DNA of 64,000 nucleotides, taken from NCBI RefSeq assembly GCF_001269905.1, contig NZ_LHVK01000025.1, forward strand, positions 122,813 through 186,812, given 5' to 3'. Shown piece after piece: positions 45,760 through 54,529 of this stretch. The translations under genes were made by a program, and so were the position numbers. The stretch comes from Pseudomonas corrugata (lineage in GTDB: Bacteria > Pseudomonadota > Gammaproteobacteria > Pseudomonadales > Pseudomonadaceae). Each line of letters starts with the position of its first letter. The stretch's first letter is position 1. A model generated the notes under the pieces. The model saw only the letters and a list, made by a program, of their open reading frames with translations, did no database searches and had not been told where the DNA came from.

Positions 45760-45865
45760 GGGAGCTTGCTCCCGCCTGTGGGAGCAAGGCTTGCCCGCGA
45801 TGAACGTTGACTCGGTCTTGCAGTTGAATCGTGTCACCTGCATCGCGAGCAAGCTTTGCTCCCAC
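45760..45865. repeat. REP pair (family 1 variant) with extra small hairpin
   Basis: GTGGGAGCAAGGCTTGCCCG-CGATG (45778-45802) faces CATCGCGAGCAAGCTTTGCT-CCCAC (45841-45865). A small hairpin GGGAGC-TT-GCTCCC is at 45760-45773. It lies between convergent rsgA and motB. Confidence 0.85.
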
Positions 45866-45873
45866 GAGCCCAA

Positions 45874-46914
45874 TCACTGCGCAGGTGTTCCCGCCGGTTT
45901 CGGTGCGGCGTCGTCGAACAGGTTCAGGCGCTCGCGCAACTCATGGGCCGGCACCGGTTGCTGATCGGCCGGCAAGGCGTTCGGATCAGCCGCAGCACCA
46001 GGCGTCGCCGCTGGTGCTTCGCCCGGGGCACCCTGGCCCTGGGCCGGGTCCGGTGCCGGATCGTCAGTCTGCGAGCCTTCGATGGCCTTCTGCGCCTTCT
46101 TGGTCAACACCACGATATCGATACGCCGGTTGACCGGATTGAACGGGTCCTTGCGGTCGAACAATGCCGAAGAGGCATACCCGACCACCCGTGCCACCTG
46201 CTCATCCGGATAGCTGCCGGCCACCAGGGCACGACGTGCCGCGTTGGCACGGTTGGCGGAGAGCTCCCAGTTACCGAAGTCACCCTTGCCGATGTACGGC
46301 TTGGCGTCGGTATGACCGCTGATACTGATCTTGTTCGGCACCGCCTTGATGGTGTCGGCCATGGCCAGCAGGATGTCTTCGAAATAAGGCTTCAGCCGGG
46401 CGCTGCCGGAATCGAACATCGGCCGGTTCTCGGCATCCGTGATCTGGATGCGCAAGCCGTTCGGCGTGATCTCGAACAGGATCTGATCCTTGAATTTCTG
46501 CAGTTGCGGGTTCTCGTCGACCTTGTTCTGCAACTCCTGCAGGAGCAACTCCAGGCGTTCGCGCTCGACCTGCTCGGCCATGCCTTCGACCTGCTCGGAA
46601 TCCACCGTTACCTTGTCGGGCTGCGGCTGGGATTTGACCTCGGGATTGAGGGTAGTCTCGGGTGCCAGGGTCGGCGAGCCGCCCAGGTCGATGATGTAGG
46701 GCGTACCGCTTTCGGAGAAGCCGACCGGGTCCTTGAAGTAACCGGCGATGGCGATCTTCTGTTCCGGGGTCGCGGTGGACAGCAGCCACAGCACCAGGAA
46801 GAACGCCATCATCGCCGTCGCAAAGTCGGCGAAGGCGATTTTCCAGGCGCCCCCATGATGCCCGCCGGCGATGCGCTTGACGCGCTTGATGATGATCGGC
46901 TGGTTGTTCTCCAT
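45874..46914 (-). CDS. motB: Flagellar stator protein MotB
   Basis: Protein of 346 residues anchoring the stator to peptidoglycan. A basic N-terminus, the proton-binding Asp30 in AFADFATAMM, one membrane helix (about 29-50), a periplasmic plug/linker and an OmpA-like peptidoglycan-binding domain (about 150-275; SISGHTDAKPY, LSANRANAARRAL). The C-terminus has a long Pro/Ala/Asp-rich tail (about 280-346). Only 3 bases separate it from motA upstream. Confidence 0.96.
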   Translation of the reverse strand: MENNQPIIIKRVKRIAGGHHGGAWKIAFADFATAMMAFFLVLWLLSTATPEQKIAIAGYFKDPVGFSESGTPYIIDLGGSPTLAPETTLNPEVKSQPQPDKVTVDSEQVEGMAEQVERERLELLLQELQNKVDENPQLQKFKDQILFEITPNGLRIQITDAENRPMFDSGSARLKPYFEDILLAMADTIKAVPNKISISGHTDAKPYIGKGDFGNWELSANRANAARRALVAGSYPDEQVARVVGYASSALFDRKDPFNPVNRRIDIVVLTKKAQKAIEGSQTDDPAPDPAQGQGAPGEAPAATPGAAADPNALPADQQPVPAHELRERLNLFDDAAPKPAGTPAQ

Positions 46915-46917
46915 GGC

Positions 46918-47769
46918 TTAGCGACCGCGAACCGCTTGTTCCAGCTCGGCAAAGCTCGGACGATGCGCCGGGTACAGAACCTTGCGGCCGAACTCCACCG
47001 CCAGCGAAGGCGGCATGCCCGAGGCCGAGGCCACCAGGGAGGCCTTGATGGCCTCGTAGGTATTGAGCTCTTCCTTGGCATCATGGGCCAGGGAGTGGGC
47101 CAGCGGACCGAAGAAACCATACGCGGCCAGAATACCGAAGAAGGTACCGACCAGGGCCGCCCCCACGTGCAGGCCGATGGACTTCTGGTCGCCATCGCCC
47201 AGGGAAGCCATGGTCACCACGATACCCAGTACCGCCGCGACAATACCGAAGCCGGGCATGGCGTCGGCGATGCCGGTCACGGCGTGGGACGGATGCTCCA
47301 GGTCCTCCTTGAGGCTGTACAACTCCATGTCGAACAGGCCTTCGAGTTCATGGGGGGCCATGTTGCCGGACGACATGATGCGCAGGTAATCACAGATGAA
47401 CGCCGTCATGCGGGCGTCCTTGAGCACTGCTGGATACTTGGCGAAGATCGGGCTGGCGGCGGCGTCTTCGATATCGCCCTCGATCGCCATCATGCCTTCG
47501 CGGCGGCTCTTGTTGAGGATCTCGTAGATCAGCCCCAGCACCTCGAGATAGAAAGTGTGACTGAAGCGCGAACTGAACATGCCCAAGGACTTCTTGAGCA
47601 CATGCATCGTCATGTAGCCGGGGTTGGCCTGCAGGAATGCGCCAAGGGCCGCGCCACCGATGATCATCACCTCGAAGGGTTGGATCAGGGCGGCAATCTT
47701 GCCATGGGAGAGCACGTATCCGCCGAGTACGCTCGCGAACACGACAATGATGCCGATAATTTTAGCCAT
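46918..47769 (-). CDS. motA: Flagellar stator protein MotA
   Basis: Protein of 283 residues with four membrane helices (about 1-20, 33-50, 170-190, 200-220), and the large cytoplasmic loop between helices 2 and 3 carrying the charged residues that touch FliG. Family segment GFGIVAAVLGIVVTMASLG is intact. The ATG at 47769 is preferred to an upstream in-frame codon because helix 1 begins immediately (MAKIIGIIVVFASVLGGY). First gene of the motAB operon; torque-generating proton channel with MotB. Confidence 0.96.
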   Translation of the reverse strand: MAKIIGIIVVFASVLGGYVLSHGKIAALIQPFEVMIIGGAALGAFLQANPGYMTMHVLKKSLGMFSSRFSHTFYLEVLGLIYEILNKSRREGMMAIEGDIEDAAASPIFAKYPAVLKDARMTAFICDYLRIMSSGNMAPHELEGLFDMELYSLKEDLEHPSHAVTGIADAMPGFGIVAAVLGIVVTMASLGDGDQKSIGLHVGAALVGTFFGILAAYGFFGPLAHSLAHDAKEELNTYEAIKASLVASASGMPPSLAVEFGRKVLYPAHRPSFAELEQAVRGR

Positions 47770-47923
47770 AGATTGAAAGTACTTATTTAAGTCGGGTTCA
47801 AGGTCATATTCGGAAGCTGGAAAATCTCTTCTTCTACTTATCGGCAAAACTGCGCCAGACTATAGCCAGTTCAGGCGAAAAGCCAATTTGCCACGTTGCA
47901 GCATGCGATGATCACGTCCAGCC

Positions 47924-49462
47924 ATGGCTAACGAAACGAAGGTTCCAACCCCACGACCGACCACGCTCGAAGGCTGGGTGAAACTGCTCGAGGGCGTGCA
48001 TTTGCCGGTGCCCCAGGCCAGTCATGACCGGGTCTGCAGGGCCATTGCCGACAGTCGCCGCTCGTTGCGCGACATCGCCGAGCTCATGCAGGACAGCCCT
48101 GCCCTGGCCCTGAGCGTTATCCGCGAAGCCAACCATCATACCCATGGCAGCCTCACTGAACCGGCGGAAAACCTCGAAGTGGCCATCAACCGCCTCGGCC
48201 TCACGCGTACCGAGGAGCTGCTCGCCCGTCTGCCCTCGCTGCCGGAGCAGGAGATCCCCGTCACCCTGCGCCAGTTGCAGTTGATCAGCCAGCACGCCAC
48301 GCAACAGGCCAATGGCTTTTTTGCCAGCCGCCTGGCACGGCTGTGGCAGGACATCCACTGGGGCAGCCTGTTGTTCCTGTCACCGCTCTGGCCCCTGGCC
48401 CTGACTCACCCGCGATTGCTGGGGGAATGGGAGATGCGGGTGATCCATAGAGGTCAGTCGGCCAGCAAGGTGGAGCGGGAACTGTTCGGTGTCGGCCTGC
48501 TGGAGATCTGTCTCGCGGTGGTGGAAGCCTGGCGCTTGCCGAATTGGGTGGCGCAAGGCTATCGCCTGCTGCTCAATGAGCGCCGTGAGCTGGTGAAGGT
48601 GTTGCGCATCGCCCGGGACAGCGAACACCCGCTGCGCCAGCAAAACCGCCTGGACGATGACCCGACCCTGCGACGCTGGCTCAACCAGCCGGCCAATACC
48701 GTGCTGCTGGCTAATGGCCTGGCACTGTCGGCGCATCAGGCGTGGGATTGCCCCCACAGCATCCGCTGGCAATACCTTACCAGCCTGTACCTGCAGATGC
48801 CCATGGATGAGCTTCAGCAACAGTTGCACCAACAGGCCGCCAGCAGTGCCCGTCACCACGCCATGCCGGACCTCTGGCATCCGGCCGTGGCGCTGATCTG
48901 GCCACCGGGCAGCCGTCGCGTCCAGGCCGCAAGGTCCTCCGTCGCCGAACCCAGCACCGAAGATCTGGCCCTGTGGCGCAAACGATGCGCCGCGCTGCTG
49001 GTGGAGCCAAGCCCCTTCAGCAACGCCATGCACTTGACCACTTCGGCACGGGATGCGCTGGTGGCGTGCGGCATGCGCCGGGTGATGATCCTGATGGCCG
49101 ACCGCAGCCAGACCAGCGTGCGCGTGCACCAGATCGCCGGCCTGCCCCCTGAGGCCGCGGCCATGAGTTTCTCCATCAGCCAGAGCAAGGTGTTGCAGCG
49201 GTTGCTGGCGCAGCAGGCACAGGTTCGCCTGAACCCGGAAAACAATGCACAGTTCTCGGCACTGCTGCCACCGGGACTGCGCGCACTGTTCAAGGGCGAG
49301 CACATGCTGTTGCGCTCCCTGACCTGCAATGGCCGGGTGATCATGCTGGTGGCCGTGGACCAGGGCGGCGGCCCCTTCGTGGATGTGACGGTGCAAGCCT
49401 TCGGCAGGACCGTGCAGTGCATCGAACGGGCGCTTCATACCTTTACCAACCGTGGCCGCTGA
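47924..49462 (+). CDS. HDOD domain-containing protein
   Basis: Protein of 512 residues. The N-terminal half (about 20-240) looks like an HDOD domain (MQDSPALALSVIREANHHTHGSLTEPAENLEVAINRLG in part), the fold of signalling proteins related to HD phosphohydrolases but without catalytic HD residues. The C-terminal part (about 340-505) has a GAF-like appearance (LLVEPSPFSNAMHLTTSARDAL, LMADRSQTSVRVHQIAGL). Function unknown; such proteins often act in signalling or motility. It lies divergent from motA and upstream of rhdA. The start at 47924 is inferred from the first good ATG. Confidence 0.82.
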   Translation: MANETKVPTPRPTTLEGWVKLLEGVHLPVPQASHDRVCRAIADSRRSLRDIAELMQDSPALALSVIREANHHTHGSLTEPAENLEVAINRLGLTRTEELLARLPSLPEQEIPVTLRQLQLISQHATQQANGFFASRLARLWQDIHWGSLLFLSPLWPLALTHPRLLGEWEMRVIHRGQSASKVERELFGVGLLEICLAVVEAWRLPNWVAQGYRLLLNERRELVKVLRIARDSEHPLRQQNRLDDDPTLRRWLNQPANTVLLANGLALSAHQAWDCPHSIRWQYLTSLYLQMPMDELQQQLHQQAASSARHHAMPDLWHPAVALIWPPGSRRVQAARSSVAEPSTEDLALWRKRCAALLVEPSPFSNAMHLTTSARDALVACGMRRVMILMADRSQTSVRVHQIAGLPPEAAAMSFSISQSKVLQRLLAQQAQVRLNPENNAQFSALLPPGLRALFKGEHMLLRSLTCNGRVIMLVAVDQGGGPFVDVTVQAFGRTVQCIERALHTFTNRGR

Positions 49463-49504
49463 ACTTGGTACAATCCCTTCCTTTTGCGTCCCTGGAGGCG
49501 TGAC

Positions 49505-50320
49505 ATGCCTGACTTCTCTGGCTTGCCGCTGGTGATCGAGCCCAGCGATCTGCTCCCGCGTCTCGACGCCCGCGAGCTGATTCTGGTGGACCTGACCAGC
49601 GCCGCCCGCTACAGCACCGGCCACATCCCTGGCGCACGCTTCGTCGATCCCAAGCGCACGCAATTGGGCCAGCCACCAGCGCCGGGACTGTTGCCGGCCA
49701 AAGCCGATCTCGAGGCCTTGTTTGGCGAACTCGGGCACAACCCGGATGCGGTCTACGTGGTCTATGACGACGAAGGTGGCGGCTGGGCCGGCCGCTTTAT
49801 CTGGCTGCTGGACGTGATCGGCCATTCGAAATACCACTACCTCGATGGCGGCCTGCTGGCATGGCTGGACGAAAGCCTGCCGGTCAGCACCGATGTACCG
49901 GTCTGCGCCGGCGGCCCGGTGCAACTGACGCTGCGCGACGAACCTACTGCCACCCGCGAGTATCTGCAAAGCCGTCTCGGCGCCGCCGACCTGGCGATCT
50001 GGGACGCACGGGGCCCGCTGGAATATTCCGGCGAGAAAATCGTCGCGGCCAGGGGCGGTCACATTCCCGGCGCCGTCAATTTCGAATGGACCGCAGGCAT
50101 GGACAAGACTCGCAGCCTGCGCATCCGCCGGGACATGCCGCAGATCCTCGAACAACTGGGCATCACGCCCGACAAAGAGATCATCACCCACTGCCAGACT
50201 CACCACCGCTCCGGCTTCACCTATCTGGTCGCCAAGGCGCTCGGTTACCCACGGGTCAAGGGCTACGCCGGCTCCTGGGGCGAATGGGGCAACCACCCCG
50301 ACACCCCGATCGAGCTTTGA
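49505..50320 (+). CDS. rhdA: Thiosulfate sulfurtransferase (rhodanese) RhdA
   Basis: Enzyme of 271 residues with two rhodanese domains: an inactive N-terminal one (about 10-130) and the catalytic C-terminal one (about 145-270). The active-site Cys230 lies in the loop CQTHHRS, the signature of the Azotobacter/Pseudomonas RhdA type, with the same residue number. It moves sulphane sulphur from thiosulfate to cyanide or other acceptors. ATG at 49505 follows GGAGG. It lies just upstream of psd, 19 bases apart, so they are probably one operon. Confidence 0.94.
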   Translation: MPDFSGLPLVIEPSDLLPRLDARELILVDLTSAARYSTGHIPGARFVDPKRTQLGQPPAPGLLPAKADLEALFGELGHNPDAVYVVYDDEGGGWAGRFIWLLDVIGHSKYHYLDGGLLAWLDESLPVSTDVPVCAGGPVQLTLRDEPTATREYLQSRLGAADLAIWDARGPLEYSGEKIVAARGGHIPGAVNFEWTAGMDKTRSLRIRRDMPQILEQLGITPDKEIITHCQTHHRSGFTYLVAKALGYPRVKGYAGSWGEWGNHPDTPIEL

Positions 50321-50339
50321 AGGTTCCTAAGGATATTTA

Positions 50340-51200
50340 ATGAAAAACCGTTTGTTCATCATCACCCAGTACCTGCTGCCCCACCACCTGCTGTCACGAC
50401 TGGCCGGCTGCATCGCCGAATGCCGCGTGCGGTGGTTCAAGAACGCGTTCACCCAGTGGTTCGCCAAGCGTTACCAAGTGGACATGTCCCAGGCCCTCGT
50501 GGAGGACCTGACCGCCTACGAGCACTTCAATGCGTTCTTCACCCGCGCCTTGAAAGAAGGCGCACGGCCGCTGGATGAAACACCCGGCGCGATCCTCAGC
50601 CCTGCCGACGGCGCCGTCAGCCAGCTAGGCCCTATCGAGCACGGCCGGGTATTCCAGGCCAAGGGCCACAGCTTCAGCGTGTTGGAACTGCTGGGTGGCG
50701 ACTCGGCCAACGCAGCGCCGTTCATGGGCGGCGATTTCGCGACCATCTACCTGTCGCCCAAGGATTATCACCGCGTGCACATGCCGCTGGCCGGCACCTT
50801 GCGGGAGATGGTCTACATTCCGGGCCGCATCTTCTCGGTCAACCAGACCACCGCCGAAAACGTCCCGGAGCTGTTCGCCCGCAACGAACGCGTGGCGTGC
50901 ATCTTCGACACCGAGCGCGGACCAATGGCCGTGGTGCTGGTGGGCGCGATGATTGTGGCCTCCATTGAAACCGTCTGGGCCGGGCTGGTCACGCCACCCA
51001 AACGCGAACTGAAGACGTTCCGCTACGACGAAGCGGCCCGCGCGCCGATCCACCTGGAGAAAGGTGCCGAACTGGGTCGCTTCAAACTGGGCTCGACCGC
51101 CATCGTGCTGTTCGGGCCGGACCAGGTGAAATGGGCTGAAGAGCTGGTGGCCGGCTCGCCGGTGCGGATGGGCCAGGGTTTGGCGCTGCCAAACAGTTGA
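50340..51200 (+). CDS. psd: Phosphatidylserine decarboxylase proenzyme
   Basis: Inner-membrane enzyme of 286 residues that makes phosphatidylethanolamine from phosphatidylserine. The self-cleavage motif LGST at 250-253 gives the pyruvoyl group from Ser252; Asp90 (SPADG) and His147 (HRVHM) are the family proteolytic residues. Length matches the bacterial family. An inverted repeat that can serve as terminator follows directly at 51201-51274. Confidence 0.97.
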   Translation: MKNRLFIITQYLLPHHLLSRLAGCIAECRVRWFKNAFTQWFAKRYQVDMSQALVEDLTAYEHFNAFFTRALKEGARPLDETPGAILSPADGAVSQLGPIEHGRVFQAKGHSFSVLELLGGDSANAAPFMGGDFATIYLSPKDYHRVHMPLAGTLREMVYIPGRIFSVNQTTAENVPELFARNERVACIFDTERGPMAVVLVGAMIVASIETVWAGLVTPPKRELKTFRYDEAARAPIHLEKGAELGRFKLGSTAIVLFGPDQVKWAEELVAGSPVRMGQGLALPNS

Positions 51201-51274
51201 TTCAAAAAGATCGCAGGCTCCTACAGGTGCGCGCATGACCTGTAGGAGCTGGCGAAGCCTGCGTTCTTTTTGAA
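51201..51274 (+). terminator. Hairpin/terminator after psd (family 3 repeat)
   Basis: TTCAAAAAGATCGCAGGCTCCTACAGG faces CCTGTAGGAGCTGGCGAAGCCTGCG..TTCTTTTTGAA with an inserted bulge; the right arm ends in CTTTTTGAA, a usable T-tract. It is related to the repeat at 6847-6930. Confidence 0.7.
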
Positions 51275-51347
51275 GACTCTGCCCTTTCGGCAACACCTGC
51301 TAGAGTTGAAGGCATCCCTTTCATTTCCAGCCGGAGCCGTCCACGGC

Positions 51348-53108
51348 ATGAATGAGACCAGCCCTCTCCCGCTGTTGCGCGTCTCCACCCCGACGCAATC
51401 ACGCCTGTCGTTCTGCGAGGCTACGCCAAGGGATCTCAAGCGGTGGATTGCCAATCTGCCCAAGGCCAACATCGGCGAAACGGCTCGCCTGCTGTACCAG
51501 GCCATCGGCGAACTCAACCTGCTGCTCACCCCCAGCGAGAATCGCCTGCAATTGCTCGAACTGTTACGACCCGAGGTGTATTACGTCTGCAAGCACCTGG
51601 AGCGACACTTTCTGCAACAGGCCATCGTGCTCGATGATCGCTCGCGCAAGATCGTCAACCTGTGCCAGGCCCTGCAAACTCATCTGGCGATGGGCTACAA
51701 ACAGATCGTGGCGCGCATCGCACCGAAGTTCACCAAGGACCGGGCGCGCCTGCTGAGCACCGCACTGCAAAGGGCGATGCACGCCCTCAACGGTCCATTG
51801 CTGCGCGCCACCGAGCTGTATAGCCCAGTGCCTGAAGGGCTATGGCTCGATCTGCACCAGTTGTACCGGATCGCCTGCCAGCACCGGTTGCAACACCTGA
51901 GTATCGGCGACGACTTGGTCAGCCAGGTCCAGCAACTGAGCGCCGAGCAAACCTACGTCGTGGCCCTGCTGCTGGGCGCATCACGCAGCAATCAGCTGCG
52001 CCAGGGCCAGATCGCACGACTGGCCGAAGTGCTGGAAGCCTGGAGCCAGCGGATCAAGCTGGACCCGACCAGCATCGCCGCCAGCCTGTTCGCCGTTGCG
52101 CCGGAGCTGGATGTCGGGCCGCGCTACCGTTCCAAGTTCAGGGCTGAGCAACAACCGGGCCTGCTGGGTGTTGACCTCGAACCGCTGGTGCGCGCGATCA
52201 CCACTCATCTGGAGCGGCCTGCCGAGCACACCCTGCCGGTACCTGGCGGCATGAGCACCGATACCTTGCAGCATCTGCAAGCGGCCTGGGGTGAAGCCGT
52301 CGAGCGCAGCTTCCAGCGCACCGAAGGCAATGGCACGCTGACCATATGCGTAGGCATGAGCGCGTTGCATTATTACCTCGGCGGCGAACGCTCCTTCAGC
52401 GAAATCCTGAAGAGCTCCGTCACCCGCAAGGCCCGGTTCGAAGCCTCGCCCAGCAAGGCCAGCGATACCTGGAAGCAAGCCTTCGACGCCGCCCCCACGG
52501 GGGACAGCGACATGCTGCCCTACGAAGAGATCGAATACCCGGTCAACCCGGCCGATGAAGAGGCCAGCGGGTCGGACAACCAGCATCACTTTCCCACTTA
52601 TGAACTGCCAATCGTCAACCACAGCCCCGGGGGATACTGCCTTGGTTGGCCGAAAGAAGTGCCGGAGCAATTGCAGGCCGGGGAAATGATCGGCATTCGA
52701 GATACCAACGATCAGGCCTGGAGCGTCGCGGTGGTGCGCTGGATCCGCCAGGTTCGCGGCGGCGCCATGCAAATGGGCATCGAGCTGGTTGCCCCCTATG
52801 CCCAGCCTTGCGGCGTGCAATTGGTCCGGGAGAAGAACGAAACCGGCCATTACCTGCGAGGGTTGTTATTGCCGGAAATCAGTGCCATCGAACTTCCCGC
52901 AACCATGATCGCCCCCCGCCTGCCATTCCAGGAGGGGCAAAAGGTCCTGATCAACACAAACGGCCAGGAACTCCGGGCGGGCCTGGACCGGCGGGTGACC
53001 AGCACCCACAGCTTCAACCAGTTTGCCTATCACCAGGAGGATGCCGGCCCCGCCGGGGGCGGCGGAGACCAGGAAGGGGATTTCGATTCGTTGTGGAAGT
53101 CGCTTTAA
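51348..53108 (+). CDS. Conserved protein with PilZ-like C-terminal barrel, function unknown
   Basis: Protein of 586 residues, soluble, no signal peptide. The N-terminal ~400 residues are mostly helical (KANIGETARLLYQAIGELNLLL onwards). Near the C-terminus (about 420-510) the segment NHSPGGYCLGWP...LQAGEMIGIRD...VAVVRWIRQ...MQMGIELVAP has the strand pattern and Gly positions of a PilZ barrel, but I do not see the RxxxR that binds cyclic-di-GMP. In P. aeruginosa the matching gene lies beside fimX; here it is directly followed by serB. ATG at 51348. A role in signalling or surface motility is possible only by position. Confidence 0.75.
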   Translation: MNETSPLPLLRVSTPTQSRLSFCEATPRDLKRWIANLPKANIGETARLLYQAIGELNLLLTPSENRLQLLELLRPEVYYVCKHLERHFLQQAIVLDDRSRKIVNLCQALQTHLAMGYKQIVARIAPKFTKDRARLLSTALQRAMHALNGPLLRATELYSPVPEGLWLDLHQLYRIACQHRLQHLSIGDDLVSQVQQLSAEQTYVVALLLGASRSNQLRQGQIARLAEVLEAWSQRIKLDPTSIAASLFAVAPELDVGPRYRSKFRAEQQPGLLGVDLEPLVRAITTHLERPAEHTLPVPGGMSTDTLQHLQAAWGEAVERSFQRTEGNGTLTICVGMSALHYYLGGERSFSEILKSSVTRKARFEASPSKASDTWKQAFDAAPTGDSDMLPYEEIEYPVNPADEEASGSDNQHHFPTYELPIVNHSPGGYCLGWPKEVPEQLQAGEMIGIRDTNDQAWSVAVVRWIRQVRGGAMQMGIELVAPYAQPCGVQLVREKNETGHYLRGLLLPEISAIELPATMIAPRLPFQEGQKVLINTNGQELRAGLDRRVTSTHSFNQFAYHQEDAGPAGGGGDQEGDFDSLWKSL

Positions 53109-53126
53109 CAGACAACCAAGTAACCC

Positions 53127-53156
53127 TGTGGCGAGGGGATTTATCCCCTCGCCACA
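53127..53156. repeat. Family 2 hairpin between PilZ-like gene and serB
   Basis: TGTGGCGAGGGGA-TTTA-TCCCCTCGCCACA: a perfect 13-base stem, followed by AAAAGAAAAAAG on the plus strand. It can end transcription for either convergent gene. Confidence 0.85.
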
Positions 53157-53181
53157 AAAGAAAAAAGTCACAGGCCCTGGT

Positions 53182-54396
53182 TCAGAGTTGTCCGTCGCGA
53201 TCCCTGAAACCGAGCAGGTACAACACCCCATCCAGCCCCAGGGTGGAGATCGCCTGCCTGGCCGATTGCTTGACCAGCGGCTTGGCCCGGAATGCCACAC
53301 CCAGGCCCGCTATCGCCAGCATCGGCAGGTCGTTGGCACCGTCACCCACGGCGATGGTCTGCTCCAGGCGCAGGCCTTCTTTTTCGGCCAGCTCGCGCAG
53401 CAGGTCAGCTTTGCGCTGGGCATCGACGATAGGTTCGACGGCCACGCCGGTCACCTTGCCGTCCACCACTTCCAACTCGTTGGCAAACACATAGTCGATG
53501 CCGAGCCTGGCTTGCAACTGCTTGGCAAAGTAGGTAAAGCCACCGGACAGGATCGCCGTCTTGTAGCCCAGGCGCTTGAGTTCGGCAAACAGGGTTTCGG
53601 CACCCTCGGTCAAGCGCAGGGAGGCGCCGATGGCGTCCAGCACACTGACGTCCAGGCCTTGCAATAACGCCAGGCGTTCCTTGAAGCTGGCGCGAAAATC
53701 CAGCTCGCCGGCCATGGCCCGCTCGGTGATGGCCGACACCTTGTCGCCCACGCCGGCAGCCTTGGCCAGTTCATCAATGACTTCGGCTTCGATCAGTGTC
53801 GAATCCATGTCGAACACCGCCAAGCGACGGTTGCGACGGAACAGCGAGTCTTCCTGGAACGCAATGTCGACGTTCAGCTCCTGGGATACGCTCAGGAACT
53901 CGGCACGCAACGCATGGGGATCGGCCGGCTCGCCGCGCACGGAAAATTCGATGCACCCTTTGCCCTTGTCCGCCGGGGTGTCCAGTGGCATGCGTCCAGA
54001 CAAACGATCGATGTGGTCGATGTTCAGGCCGTACTGGGCGGTGATCGAACTGACGCGCTGCAGCTGTTCGGCGGTGACCTTGCGGGTCAACAGGGTAACA
54101 ATGTGCCGCTTCTTGCCCTGCCCGGCCACCCAGTGCTGGTAGTCCGCTTCGGACACCGGCGTGAAACGGACCTGTTGATCAAGCTTGTAAGCGGTGAACA
54201 GGATGTCTTTGAGCACCGACTTGCTCCGCTCTGCATCCGGAATTTCAACCAGGATGCCAAAGGACAGCGTGTCGTGGATCACCGCCTGACCGATGTCTAG
54301 AATGTTCACACCACCCTGGGCCAGAACGCCGGTAATGGCCGCAGTCAGACCCGGACGGTCGCTGCCAGTGATGTTTATCAGGACGATTTCGCGCAA
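53182..54396 (-). CDS. serB: Phosphoserine phosphatase
   Basis: Enzyme of 404 residues, last step of serine synthesis. An N-terminal ACT-type regulatory domain (about 1-85; VLINITGSDRPGLTAAITGVL), a second ACT-like segment (about 95-175; HIVTLLTRKVTAEQLQRVSSI) and a HAD phosphatase domain (about 185-400) with motif I FDMDSTLIEAE, motif II SGGFTYFA and motif IV GDGANDLPM. Start ATG 54396. Longer than E. coli SerB because of the second ACT-like part, as is normal in pseudomonads. Confidence 0.96.
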   Translation of the reverse strand: MREIVLINITGSDRPGLTAAITGVLAQGGVNILDIGQAVIHDTLSFGILVEIPDAERSKSVLKDILFTAYKLDQQVRFTPVSEADYQHWVAGQGKKRHIVTLLTRKVTAEQLQRVSSITAQYGLNIDHIDRLSGRMPLDTPADKGKGCIEFSVRGEPADPHALRAEFLSVSQELNVDIAFQEDSLFRRNRRLAVFDMDSTLIEAEVIDELAKAAGVGDKVSAITERAMAGELDFRASFKERLALLQGLDVSVLDAIGASLRLTEGAETLFAELKRLGYKTAILSGGFTYFAKQLQARLGIDYVFANELEVVDGKVTGVAVEPIVDAQRKADLLRELAEKEGLRLEQTIAVGDGANDLPMLAIAGLGVAFRAKPLVKQSARQAISTLGLDGVLYLLGFRDRDGQL

Positions 54397-54529
54397 GGCG
54401 CACCCCCGCAGGTGGAAAAAAACCGCATTCTACCCACTTTCAGTGACCATCGGGCACCGCCAGTGCTTTGCCGGTCATGGGGCTGTCGCTATACTGCGCG
54501 TCAATTTCACGGACAAAGAGCCGAGCTCA

